From Poriferisodalis sp965221195 (lineage in GTDB: Bacteria; Actinomycetota; Acidimicrobiia; Acidimicrobiales; Poriferisodalaceae): a stretch of DNA of 64,000 nt. How positions within the stretch are numbered: the first letter of the stretch is position 1; the number at the start of each line of letters is the position of its first letter. The stretch is taken from contig OZ244864.1 in NCBI GenBank assembly GCA_965221195.1, positions 1,364,001 through 1,428,000 of the forward strand, in the 5' to 3' direction. The notes under the pieces are model-generated. The model ran no database searches. It was not told where the DNA came from and saw only the letters and a program-made list of their open reading frames with translations. Shown piece by piece: positions 52,005 through 60,739 of this stretch. A program made the translations under genes and the position numbers.

Positions 52005-53327
52005 TTAGCTCTGCTTGAGGAAAGCACTGAGTGCGGCGGTGAGCAAGGCGGGGTCATCACTGCCGCCGAGTTCGCGAGCTGAGTGCATCGAAAGTTGAGC
52101 CGAGCCCACATCGGCGACGCTCATGGCGAGCCGTGAGGCTGTGATGGGCCCGATGGTCGAGCCGCACGGCAGATTGCCACGGTGAGAATAGATCTGGTGC
52201 GCTATGCCGGCTGCGGTGCAGGTTGCAATGAAGCGAGCACCGCTGCGCGCGTCGGTGCCGTAGCGCATGTTCACGTTGGTCTTGATGACCGGACCGCCGT
52301 TCAGCATCGGCAGATGCTGCGGCTCGTGGCGATCGGCGTAGTTCGGATGCACAGCGTGGGCGCCGTCAACAGAGACGCACTCAGAGCGAGCAACCGCCCG
52401 CAGGTACTGCTCGCGGTCAGCACCGAGGCTGATCGCAATGCGTTCGAGAGCGTTGGCTAAGAAAGGACTGCCGGCGCCGGTGGCGGAGCCACTGCCAATC
52501 TCTTCGTGGTCAAATAGCACTGCCACCGCGACGACATCGTCAGGTATGTCAGGTGTGTCGCTGACGGCCGCTAGAGCCTCCACTGTTGCGTGGCATGACG
52601 CCAGATTGTCGATGCGAGCAGCGGCAAACATCTCGCCGTCGAGTCCGAGACGCATCGGCGGCGTGAGGTCATGGGCCATCACGTCCCAAGCCAGTACTGC
52701 GTCTGGTTCGACACCGAGTTCGGTAGCTAGAAACTCGCGGAAGCCACCTTCGCTGGGTTCGCCGAGACCCCACACCGGAGTCATGTGCTGTTGGCGGTCG
52801 AGCTTCAGCCCTTCGTTAGCTTCGCGATCGAGATGAATGGCGAGCTGAGGTACCCGCAGCAGTGGGCGGTCGCATCGCCACAGCTTGATCTGCGGGTCGG
52901 CCCTGATCTGCGGGTCGGCACTGTTGGGGCAGCCGTGCTCGGCTCGCAGTGCGACTCGACCCGAGAGCCCGAGATCGCGGTCGAGCCACGAGTTGAGCAA
53001 CGCTCCTCCGTAAATCTCCACGGCGAGCTGGCGATAGCCGTATGAGCCGCTATCGGGCTGTGGGCGGATGCGCAGATTGGGGCTGTCGGTGTGCGCGCCG
53101 ATCACAGCGAATCGCAGCCTCTCTGGGTTCACCTCGGCACCGACTTGTGTGGCAATAGCAGTGCCGCCGTCCCGGACGACGAGACCGCTACGCAAAACAT
53201 CGGGCTGCCAAATCGCCGAGACGGAGGTCTCCACGAACCCGGCTTGCGTCAATCGCTCGGCCGCTGCGGACGCAGCGTGATAAGGAGACGGAGACGCGTT
53301 GATGAACGCGAACAGCGAATCGAGCAT
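52005..53327 (-). CDS. M18-family aminopeptidase
   Basis: The 440-residue metallopeptidase has the zinc-site segments GAHTDSPNLRI, ARIDNLASC, LFDHEEIGSGS and SMHSARE, as in aspartyl aminopeptidases of family M18. It trims N-terminal residues from peptides in the cytoplasm. An 18-bp duplication (ADPQI RADPQI) lies at 52884-52919 in a surface-loop region. It is the second gene of a pair; the LLM gene ends 7 bases before it. Confidence 0.92.
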   Translation of the reverse strand: MLDSLFAFINASPSPYHAASAAAERLTQAGFVETSVSAIWQPDVLRSGLVVRDGGTAIATQVGAEVNPERLRFAVIGAHTDSPNLRIRPQPDSGSYGYRQLAVEIYGGALLNSWLDRDLGLSGRVALRAEHGCPNSADPQIRADPQIKLWRCDRPLLRVPQLAIHLDREANEGLKLDRQQHMTPVWGLGEPSEGGFREFLATELGVEPDAVLAWDVMAHDLTPPMRLGLDGEMFAAARIDNLASCHATVEALAAVSDTPDIPDDVVAVAVLFDHEEIGSGSATGAGSPFLANALERIAISLGADREQYLRAVARSECVSVDGAHAVHPNYADRHEPQHLPMLNGGPVIKTNVNMRYGTDARSGARFIATCTAAGIAHQIYSHRGNLPCGSTIGPITASRLAMSVADVGSAQLSMHSARELGGSDDPALLTAALSAFLKQS

Positions 53328-53334
53328 GAGACGA

Positions 53335-54183
53335 CTATGCGTCGGCGTAGGCAGTGATGATGTCTCGGCTGAAGTCGTCGAACTTGGATCGTGACATCGG
53401 ACTGGTCACGATGCGGGTTACACCGATAGCTGCGTATTTCTCGACCCATTCAGGCGTCGCCGCCCCCATAGCCGTGAAGTCGAGTTCGGCGGGATCTCGA
53501 CCGGCTTTGTCAGCGCAGCGTTTGGCATGGTCAAACAGCTTCGCCATTTCTTGGAGGTCACCGGAGGCGGGAAAGAAGCCGTCGCCGAGTTCTCCGGCAC
53601 GTCGGGCGGCGCGTTTGCTATCGCCGCCGATGATGATCGGAATGCTGCCAGCGGGCCGCGGGCGGCAGTACACGCGGTCGAAGGAGATGTGCTCACCTGC
53701 AAAAGAGCAGACATCGTCGTGCCAGAGTGTGCGATACGCCCGCAGATGCTCATCGGTGATGTAGCCGCGGTCCTCAAATGGCACACCCAGCGCTTCGAAC
53801 TCTTCGGCCAGCCAGCCTGCGCCGATGCCGAGAAGTACTCGTCCGCCCGACAGCCGATCCAATGTTGCCACCGCCTTGGCGGTGACCGCGTAGTTGCGCT
53901 GCGGCACTATCAAGATCCCGGTTCCCAGCTTGATCTCTGAGGTAACCGATGCCACGAAGGCCATCCAGATCAAGGGATCGGGGATGTCGAGGTCGTCTCG
54001 TTTGCCGGGCATCTTGCCGTCTTCGGAGTACGGGTAGGGCGTCTGGTAGCCCTCCGGTACCACGACATGTTCAACGGTCCAGAGCGATTCAAATCCTGCT
54101 GCCTCAGCCGCTTGGGCATAGGCGATTGCCGACTCGCCTTCAACGTTAGGTCCCGTATTCGCAAGTGTCATACCGAATTTCAT
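53335..54183 (-). CDS. LLM-class (F420-dependent type) oxidoreductase
   Basis: The 282-residue protein has the TIM-barrel layout of the luciferase-like family: AAGFESLWTVEHVVVP, LGTGILIVPQRN, GGRVLLGIGAGWLAEEFEA and IPIIIGGDSKRAARRA. In actinobacteria such enzymes usually use F420. The substrate is unknown. It starts at ATG with GGGGTAAATA before it. Upstream (about 54191-54224) lie three 11-bp units of the type ctgtgttttcc. Confidence 0.88.
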   Translation of the reverse strand: MKFGMTLANTGPNVEGESAIAYAQAAEAAGFESLWTVEHVVVPEGYQTPYPYSEDGKMPGKRDDLDIPDPLIWMAFVASVTSEIKLGTGILIVPQRNYAVTAKAVATLDRLSGGRVLLGIGAGWLAEEFEALGVPFEDRGYITDEHLRAYRTLWHDDVCSFAGEHISFDRVYCRPRPAGSIPIIIGGDSKRAARRAGELGDGFFPASGDLQEMAKLFDHAKRCADKAGRDPAELDFTAMGAATPEWVEKYAAIGVTRIVTSPMSRSKFDDFSRDIITAYADA

Positions 54184-54391
54184 TATTTACCCCGTGTTTT
54201 CCTGTGTTTTCCTGTGTTTTTTTGTGCGTTGTTTGTGTGCTCTTGTTGGTCACTGTGCTGGCGCACCGTTCACCAACAGCGGCGACCCCTAGGGCGACCC
54301 CAACGGCAGCGACCTTAGTGCGGGAAAGCAAACTCTTTCATCGGGGCAGCGACGGGGGGCAGCGACTTGGCGCTCGTTCTACACTTCGAGG

Positions 54392-55195
54392 ATGCAAAAC
54401 ATAAAGATGCTGGCCCCCAAGATGCTGGCTCCCAGAGTGCTGGCCTTGTTGTTGTCGGTGATGATTGTTGGCTACGCGTGTAGCAGCGACGATGATCCGC
54501 CTCCTGCAACCGAAGCGACTGCGGCGGCGACCACGGCCGCGCCTCCTACCACGCAGGCACCGCCACCTACGACGACGCTGCCACCGACAACAACTGCGCC
54601 GCCGCCTCCTACAACAACTGCGCCGCCGCCCACCACCGCCCCGGCTGTCGCAGCACCCATACCGACAGCTGTGCCAGAGAGAGAAGTGCCGCACGCCGTA
54701 GAGGGTGTCCTGCTTGAGGGTCAGACACCTGAGGGCTACGACTCGCTGCTGTTTTCCACGAACGTTGTGCGAACCGAGGTCTGTCCCGGCACCCTGGCCT
54801 TCGGCGGCCTCTGGCCGGTGGCCCATTCCGAGGCGCAATGGGCGATCGATCCGTTGACGGGACCCATCATTGATGTCTTTGTCACCCGCTTTGAATCGGC
54901 TGAAATGGCATCTGAAGCCCTCAACAAATGGAGCGAAGACCTCATTGCTTGCGGCGAATTTCCCGAGCCAGAAAGCGGCGCTCTCGGTTCATTCAGTGTC
55001 GGCGAAGACCCCGCTGTGGGCGATGAGTCATTCGGCATCAACTACACGGCCACCTTTCAGGGGCTTCCCATCAACCGCTACGGCGTCTATGTCCGCGTCG
55101 GAGACTCTCTGTACGTCTCCGGTGCCACCTTTATTTTTGTGGAACCCGAAAAGCCAGTCGTGCTTGAAGCGCTGGACGCCATATTGGGCCTGTAG
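54392..55195 (+). CDS. Lipoprotein with Pro/Thr-rich linker
   Basis: The 267-residue protein has an N-terminal signal with lipobox VGYAC and lipidated Cys30. A Pro/Thr/Ala-rich linker (about 38-90) and a C-terminal globular domain of about 165 residues follow, with an internal Cys pair (TEVCPGTL, LIACGEF). The signal peptide carries three 15-bp copies (KMLAP, 54404-54448), so its charged start is repeat-derived. I do not recognise the globular domain. It is probably anchored to the outer face of the membrane. Confidence 0.8.
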   Translation: MQNIKMLAPKMLAPRVLALLLSVMIVGYACSSDDDPPPATEATAAATTAAPPTTQAPPPTTTLPPTTTAPPPPTTTAPPPTTAPAVAAPIPTAVPEREVPHAVEGVLLEGQTPEGYDSLLFSTNVVRTEVCPGTLAFGGLWPVAHSEAQWAIDPLTGPIIDVFVTRFESAEMASEALNKWSEDLIACGEFPEPESGALGSFSVGEDPAVGDESFGINYTATFQGLPINRYGVYVRVGDSLYVSGATFIFVEPEKPVVLEALDAILGL

Positions 55196-55227
55196 TTGAT
55201 TTGCTGCTGGCTTGACGCGGCGTTGAG

Positions 55228-57024
55228 ATGACAGCGCCGATCATGTTGTCGCTGAGGAGCCGCGCTGAGGGGCTGCGCGGCGACATTTTCGGGGGCCTCA
55301 CTGCTGCGGTGGTGATGCTGCCACTGTCACTCGCATTTGGTGTGGCATCCGGTCTCGGTGCCACTGCCGGCCTCTACGGCGCAGTTGGGGTCGGTGTGCT
55401 TACCGCGCTTGGGGGCGGCTCCAAGACCCAGATATCGGGACCGACAGCGCCGCTGTCGGTGGCGATGTCGGTTGTGTTGGTCGATTACGCCGAAGGGGAC
55501 GTCAAAAAAGCACTGGCAGTCGTGGTGCTCGCTGGAGTGCTGCAGATCGCTTTGGGTGCGCTGCGTTTGGGCAGCTTCGTGGCCTACACGCCCTATCCCG
55601 TTGTTTCGGGGTTCACATCAGCCGTCGGTGTCATCATCATCGCCGTTCAACTCATCCCACTGCTCGGACACGAGGTAGTCCTCGGTGGGGTGGCGGCCTC
55701 GCTCGGCTCATTGCCCGATGCCGTCACCGAAGTTGATGTCAATGCGGCTGCGCTCGGCGCAGTGGCGATTGCTGTCTGCTTGGGTTGGCCGCGATCTCTG
55801 GGACGGTTGCTGCCTTCTTCAGTTGCGGCGCTGCTGATTGCCACGGCTGTCAGCGTGTTGTGGATTGACGATGTGGCAGTGATTGGCAACATCCCGTCCG
55901 GCCTGCCCGAACTTGTGATACCGAGCTTCGATTGGAGCGACATCGGCGCAGCCTTGCCGCCCGCAATGACGCTCGCCTTGCTCGGTTCAATCAACAGTCT
56001 GCTGACAGCGCGGGTTGCCGATTCGATGACGCGCGACACTCACCATCCGAACCGCGAACTGATAGCCGTTGGCACAGCCAACTTGCTGATGTCATTCATC
56101 GGCGCAGTGCCGGGTGCCGGGGCCACATCGGCCACCGTCGCCAATGTCAAGTCGGGTGGGCGCTCACGGGTATCGGGGGTGCTATGCGCAGTGCTGCTCG
56201 GTGCGCTAGTGCTCGGTCTTGGACGGTTCGCCGAACTCATCCCGCACTCTGTGCTGGCCGGCATTCTTATCAAGATCGGCTTCGACATCGTTGACTGGCA
56301 GTACTTGGTACGGGTGCGACGGACGCAATTCGATCAGTACGCCGTGATGGGTCTCACCTTGGGACTGTCGATTGTGTCCGATCTTCTTCTTGCGGTCGGT
56401 GCCGGCCTGCTTGCAGCAGCGATGACTGCCTCCCGACAATTTGAGGGGCTTGAGTTCGACAATGTGGTCTCCACCCCGCTGCTCGACATGACGTTCTTGA
56501 AGAGGCCCGACACTGGGCAGCCCGACACTGGGCAGTCCGACACTGGGCGGTCCGACACTGGGCAATCCGACACTGGGCGGTCCGACACTGGGGCGCGCGA
56601 CGAGGATGCCTCTGGTTTGCTTGCAGCTTTCGATGTCGACGATGCCGACGATGTCGACCCGTTCGCTGCTCGCTGCGGCCTGCTCTCGCTACGGGGCACC
56701 TACACAGCTGCATCGTCGATGAAGCTGTTCAACACCATCAACCGCGACGTGGAAGAACACGAAGTGGTGATCTTCGACTTCACCGAGACCCGATACATGG
56801 ACGACAGCGCCGCGTACATTGTGGGCCAACTCGTCGATGTGGCAGTTGAGTCGGGAACGAAGTGCATAGTGCTCGGACTCGAAAGTTCGCAGGCCACGAG
56901 CCTGCGAGAACTCGATGTGCTTCGCAGTGTTCCTGCTGACCAATTCGTCGTTGATCTTGACGGTGCCCGATCTGTGGCCTTGAGGCTCCTCGACGATCAC
57001 ACCAGTGCCAAAGGCGGCGAATGA
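55228..57024 (+). CDS. SulP-family anion transporter with STAS domain
   Basis: The 598-residue protein has the SulP membrane core (GLTAAVVMLPLSLAFGVASG, YGAVGVGVLTALGGG, SGPTAPL) and a C-terminal STAS domain (about 475-595) with VVIFDFTETRYMDDSAAY. It probably carries sulfate, bicarbonate or a related anion. Between the core and STAS lies a linker of six 5-residue repeats (SDTGQ type), encoded by 15-bp units at 56506-56595. The last codons overlap the rhomboid start (ATGA). Confidence 0.9.
   Translation: MTAPIMLSLRSRAEGLRGDIFGGLTAAVVMLPLSLAFGVASGLGATAGLYGAVGVGVLTALGGGSKTQISGPTAPLSVAMSVVLVDYAEGDVKKALAVVVLAGVLQIALGALRLGSFVAYTPYPVVSGFTSAVGVIIIAVQLIPLLGHEVVLGGVAASLGSLPDAVTEVDVNAAALGAVAIAVCLGWPRSLGRLLPSSVAALLIATAVSVLWIDDVAVIGNIPSGLPELVIPSFDWSDIGAALPPAMTLALLGSINSLLTARVADSMTRDTHHPNRELIAVGTANLLMSFIGAVPGAGATSATVANVKSGGRSRVSGVLCAVLLGALVLGLGRFAELIPHSVLAGILIKIGFDIVDWQYLVRVRRTQFDQYAVMGLTLGLSIVSDLLLAVGAGLLAAAMTASRQFEGLEFDNVVSTPLLDMTFLKRPDTGQPDTGQSDTGRSDTGQSDTGRSDTGARDEDASGLLAAFDVDDADDVDPFAARCGLLSLRGTYTAASSMKLFNTINRDVEEHEVVIFDFTETRYMDDSAAYIVGQLVDVAVESGTKCIVLGLESSQATSLRELDVLRSVPADQFVVDLDGARSVALRLLDDHTSAKGGE
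56506..56595. repeat. Six 15-bp tandem copies in the linker of the SulP transporter
   Basis: Six units of cccgacactgggcag with one or two changes. The third position of codons varies least at the repeat core ctgggc. It is the longest of the 15-bp arrays in this window. Confidence 0.95.
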
Positions 57025-57833
57025 GACGAATACTGAACGGTCGGCCTGTGGCAACGATCGTTTTAGGTGGAATCTCGGTGGCGGCCTTCTTAGGTACCCA
57101 CTCGCTTGCCCGCATCGTGACATTCGCGCCATCCTCACGGCATCCCAACGTGATCGACGACTACAGCACGTTTGCACCGTATATAGCGGAGTACCAAGGC
57201 ACGGTCGAGCTGCTTGCTGGCGGCTTCTTACAAACGGACTGGTGGCGCATCTTTTCCGGTGCTTTTCTGCATTTTGACTTGCGCCATATGGCCTTCAACA
57301 TGTTGCTGCTCTTTCTGCTGGGCCGGCGACTTGAACGGGCCGTGGGGCCCTGGTTGTTCTGTGCTGTTTATGTCGTGTCGCTACTCGGCGGATCCGCCGG
57401 TGCGATGCTGCACAGCCCCCGAGCCGCTGTCATGGGAGCATCGGGGGCGGTCTACGGCATCATGGGTGCGACGTACCTCGTAGAGCGCCTGCGCGGTGGT
57501 GATCCTTGGCGTGATGGACTGGGCAGCCTCATCATCATCAATGTCATCTTCTCGTTTCTCATACCTGGCATATCGATCGGCGGTCACCTCGGCGGCCTAG
57601 CGGCGGGAGTGGCGGCGGCGTTCGCGGTCGGCAACAACAGCGGCAGCGCCACGTCGAGCCGTCAAGAGCCGATCTGGGAGCAGTGGCCTGATGTAGCACC
57701 GACCGCAACGCCTCGTCGCAATCGCAAAGCCTCGTCGCCGGCCGCAGTGTGGGCGCTGCTTATCGGACTCGGACTGCTCGGCTTCTTTGGAGCATTGGCT
57801 GCTGCTGTAACTTGGCGCAACCCGCTCCTCTAG
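57021..57833 (+). CDS. Rhomboid-family intramembrane serine protease
   Basis: The 270-residue membrane protein has the catalytic Ser141 in MGASGAVYG and His189 in GGHLGGLAAG. The L1-loop pattern WWRIFSGAFLHFDLRHMAFN is also present. These are the hallmarks of active rhomboid proteases. It cleaves membrane proteins within the membrane; the substrate is unknown. It starts inside the SulP stop, so the two are co-transcribed. A short duplication (ctctagccc) follows the stop. Confidence 0.92.
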   Translation: MRRILNGRPVATIVLGGISVAAFLGTHSLARIVTFAPSSRHPNVIDDYSTFAPYIAEYQGTVELLAGGFLQTDWWRIFSGAFLHFDLRHMAFNMLLLFLLGRRLERAVGPWLFCAVYVVSLLGGSAGAMLHSPRAAVMGASGAVYGIMGATYLVERLRGGDPWRDGLGSLIIINVIFSFLIPGISIGGHLGGLAAGVAAAFAVGNNSGSATSSRQEPIWEQWPDVAPTATPRRNRKASSPAAVWALLIGLGLLGFFGALAAAVTWRNPLL

Positions 57834-58029
57834 CCCCCTCTTCTAGCCCGCTGCTTCCACTGCGTAACTTCCGGTGTTGCGCGTCGTCTAGGCTGTGGGC
57901 CAGACGCATACAGCTTGGCGAGTCACGCTGGGGCTCTTGTGCAACTTCGTTTTGGCTGCGGCCCTAAACGAAGATGCAAGACCAGCTTTCGGCGGGGTCC
58001 GCTGGGCAAGTTCAGGGAGGAATGTGCGT

Positions 58030-59379
58030 ATGAAACCCAAACTGTTGACACTCTTAGCGGCGCTCTTTGCGCTGTCGCTCTTCGCTGCTGCGTGCGGCGG
58101 CGATGACGACGGCGACGATGCCGAGGCCCCAGCGGCCACCGAGGCATCGGAAACCATGGAAGAGCCCGACGAGATGGACGAGATGGACCACCTCGGCGAT
58201 GGCTCCCTAGGAGTCGTCAGAGTTGAGCCGGGTGAAGCTATTCAGATCCGCTCGCTGCAATCCATCACCGGCGATACCGCATCGTTTGGCTTGCCGATTG
58301 ACCGCGCCGCCTACCTCGCCGTAGATGACTACGGACAGATCCACGGATTCGACGTTGACTTGGGTCAGAGCCTTGATGATCTTTGCTCCAACGACGGCGG
58401 CCAAGCTGCTGCTCAGCAGATCGTGGCCGACGAAGATGTCGTGGGCGTGCTCGGCACGTCATGCTCGGGCGCAGCCGTAGCTGCCGCACCGTTGATCACT
58501 AACGCCGGCATGGTGCTGATCTCAGGTGGCAACACATCGCCAGCGCTGACATCAGACCTAGCAGGCACTGCCGGTCCGAACCATGTCAAGGGCTACTACC
58601 GCACAGCGCACAACGATTTGTACCAAGGTGCGGCTATGGCACAGTTTGTGTTTGGTGAGCTGGGCTTAACCGACGCAGCCGCTATTCACGACGGCGACCC
58701 GTACACCCAGGGACTCGCTAAGGCGTTCTCAGATGCCTTTGAAGAGCTGGGCGGCAATGTCACTGGTTTCTCGGCTGTGAACAAAGAAGACACCGACATG
58801 GTGCCAGTGCTCACCGAGCTTGCAGCTGGTAGCCCGCAGGCCTTGTTCTTCCCGATTTTCCAGCCGGCAGGCGACTTCGTAGCCGACCAAGCACCTGGAG
58901 TGCCCGGCCTCGAAGACACGGTATTGCTGGCAGCTGACGGCCTGCTCAACGCCAACTACCTGCCTTTGCCTCAGACCGACGGTATGTATTTCTCTGGCCC
59001 CGATCAGCGCTTTGGTGAGAACGTGAACGAAAGCACGGGCAAGACGGCAGTAGATTTCACCGAGGCGTACCAAGAGCGTTGGGGTGAAGAGCCCTCATCG
59101 GCTTTCTGGGCGCACGGCTATGACGCAGCCACGATTCTGCTCGAAGCCATCGAAGCCGCTTCGGATGTGGACTCTGACGGCAACCTGCACATTGACCGTC
59201 AAGGGGTGCGTGATTACCTCTACGGTTTGCAGGGTTACGCCGGCATGATCGGCACCATCAACTGCGATGAGTTTGGCGACTGTGGTGCGGCCAAGATCAC
59301 TGTGGTGCAGAACTTGGGCGGCGAAGACAACATCCAAGCCAGCCTGAACAACGTCGTCTTCTCTTACGAGCCCTCCTAG
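58030..59379 (+). CDS. Branched-chain-amino-acid-type ABC substrate-binding lipoprotein
   Basis: The 449-residue protein begins with a lipoprotein signal ending LFAAAC (Cys22). An acidic, Met-rich linker and a type 1 periplasmic-binding fold with IQIRSLQSITGDTASFG and GVLGTSCSGAAVAAAPLI follow. AGGGAGGA about 8 bases before the ATG at 58030 decides the start. The permease and ATPase genes follow after a 238-base gap with a strong hairpin. The ligand may be an amino acid, amide or other small compound. Confidence 0.9.
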   Translation: MKPKLLTLLAALFALSLFAAACGGDDDGDDAEAPAATEASETMEEPDEMDEMDHLGDGSLGVVRVEPGEAIQIRSLQSITGDTASFGLPIDRAAYLAVDDYGQIHGFDVDLGQSLDDLCSNDGGQAAAQQIVADEDVVGVLGTSCSGAAVAAAPLITNAGMVLISGGNTSPALTSDLAGTAGPNHVKGYYRTAHNDLYQGAAMAQFVFGELGLTDAAAIHDGDPYTQGLAKAFSDAFEELGGNVTGFSAVNKEDTDMVPVLTELAAGSPQALFFPIFQPAGDFVADQAPGVPGLEDTVLLAADGLLNANYLPLPQTDGMYFSGPDQRFGENVNESTGKTAVDFTEAYQERWGEEPSSAFWAHGYDAATILLEAIEAASDVDSDGNLHIDRQGVRDYLYGLQGYAGMIGTINCDEFGDCGAAKITVVQNLGGEDNIQASLNNVVFSYEPS

Positions 59380-59406
59380 AACCGAGGCTGCCGCACATTG
59401 CGGTAC

Positions 59407-59450
59407 GCAGCCTGTGAGTCCGCTCGGTCAACAGCGTGCTCACAGGCTGC
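59407..59450. terminator. Hairpin between binding-protein gene and permease genes
   Basis: A perfect 12-bp inverted repeat gcagcctgtgag (59407-59418) and ctcacaggctgc (59439-59450) with a 20-base loop lies 27 bases after the stop. No U-run follows. It probably stabilises the binding-protein mRNA or reduces read-through, so that more binding protein than permease is made, a common arrangement. It could also be a protein-binding site. Confidence 0.6.
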
Positions 59451-59617
59451 GGCGGCCTCGCGTTGAGCGAACGGCCGCTGTGTAGGTGCTACGGCGTAGG
59501 TGCCACGGCGCTCCGGGAGGCTGCGCGATAAATGATGCTCCAGTTCTGTTGTTATCAATGCAGTATCGGTGACATGAGGCTGTCGCTGCTGCGTCAACAA
59601 CCATCTGATCGCCGCTG

Positions 59618-60739
59618 ATGGCAGCCAAGAGTGCCGCCGCGGGGCGCAAGCCGCGAACCCGGGTTGACTGGTTTCTCACCGTTTTGCGTGTGGCGGTGCT
59701 GTTGGTTGTGGCCGCAGGATTGCTGGCATTCATCGCTCAAGAGATCAACCCTGACAACCCCATAGCGCAGCGGATCAACCCTGATGCGACCGGACTGACA
59801 GGTGCTCAGTTCCGCGGGCTGGTGGTGTCGGGCGTCTCACAAGGCGCGATGTATGGGTTAATCGCGCTGGGCTACTCCATGGTTTACGGCGTGCTGGGCT
59901 TCATCAACTTTGCCCACGGTGAAGTGTTCATGGTGGGTGCGATGACCGGCATGATTACCTCCAACAAACTGGCTGACGCTGGGCTGTGGGAGTCCAACTT
60001 CATCGGCTCGCTGGTGCTGATCGTGGTTGTCTCAGTGATCGTATGCACGCTGACCGCGGTGATCATGGAGCGGGTGGCCTACCGGCCGTTGCGTGGAGCG
60101 CCGAGACTGATCCCGCTTATTACCTCCATCGGCGTGTCGTTCTTCTTGCAGAATGCGTCGCTGGTGCTGTTGGGTCCAGCCACCAAGTCCTACCCCGATG
60201 TGCCGAGCTGGGTGAAGGACAAGCACACCTTCTTGCAGATTGAAGGCGCGAAGATCTTGGTCGTAGTTGTGGCCGCATTGTCGATGGCGGCGCTGTGGTA
60301 TTACGTTGACCGCACCAAGACCGGCAAGGCGATGCGGGCCGTCGCCGAAGATGCCGAGATAGCGGCGCTGATGGGCATCAACGTCAACCGCACCATTTTG
60401 AAAGTGTTCGCGGTTGGTGGCGCAATGGCGGGAATGGCCGGGATCCTCTGGGGGATCCTGTTCCGCAGTGTCACGCACCTGACAGGTTTCTTGCCTGGCA
60501 TCAAAGCGTTCAGCGCCGCAGTCGTTGGCGGCATCGGCAACCTCGGCGGTGCGATGGCAGGTGGCCTTTCTATAGGAGTTGCAGAGTCGGTCGGGCCGCT
60601 AGTGATCCTTGAGCCTTTGGGTGTCAGTGGTGTCTCGCAACTGCGTGACGCAGTGGCGTTCTCCATGCTGATCATCGTGCTGTTGGTGCGGCCCGCTGGT
60701 TTGTTCGGCGAGCGACTGCCCTCTGAGGAGCGCACATGA
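59618..60739 (+). CDS. livH: Branched-chain amino acid ABC transporter permease (LivH type)
   Basis: The 373-residue permease has the LivH segments GVSQGAMYGLIALGYSMVYG, INFAHGEVFMVGA and AVVGGIGNLGGAMAGG with about 8 membrane segments. It forms the channel with LivM. It overlaps livM by 4 bases (ATGA). Start ATG at 59618. Confidence 0.92.
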   Translation: MAAKSAAAGRKPRTRVDWFLTVLRVAVLLVVAAGLLAFIAQEINPDNPIAQRINPDATGLTGAQFRGLVVSGVSQGAMYGLIALGYSMVYGVLGFINFAHGEVFMVGAMTGMITSNKLADAGLWESNFIGSLVLIVVVSVIVCTLTAVIMERVAYRPLRGAPRLIPLITSIGVSFFLQNASLVLLGPATKSYPDVPSWVKDKHTFLQIEGAKILVVVVAALSMAALWYYVDRTKTGKAMRAVAEDAEIAALMGINVNRTILKVFAVGGAMAGMAGILWGILFRSVTHLTGFLPGIKAFSAAVVGGIGNLGGAMAGGLSIGVAESVGPLVILEPLGVSGVSQLRDAVAFSMLIIVLLVRPAGLFGERLPSEERT

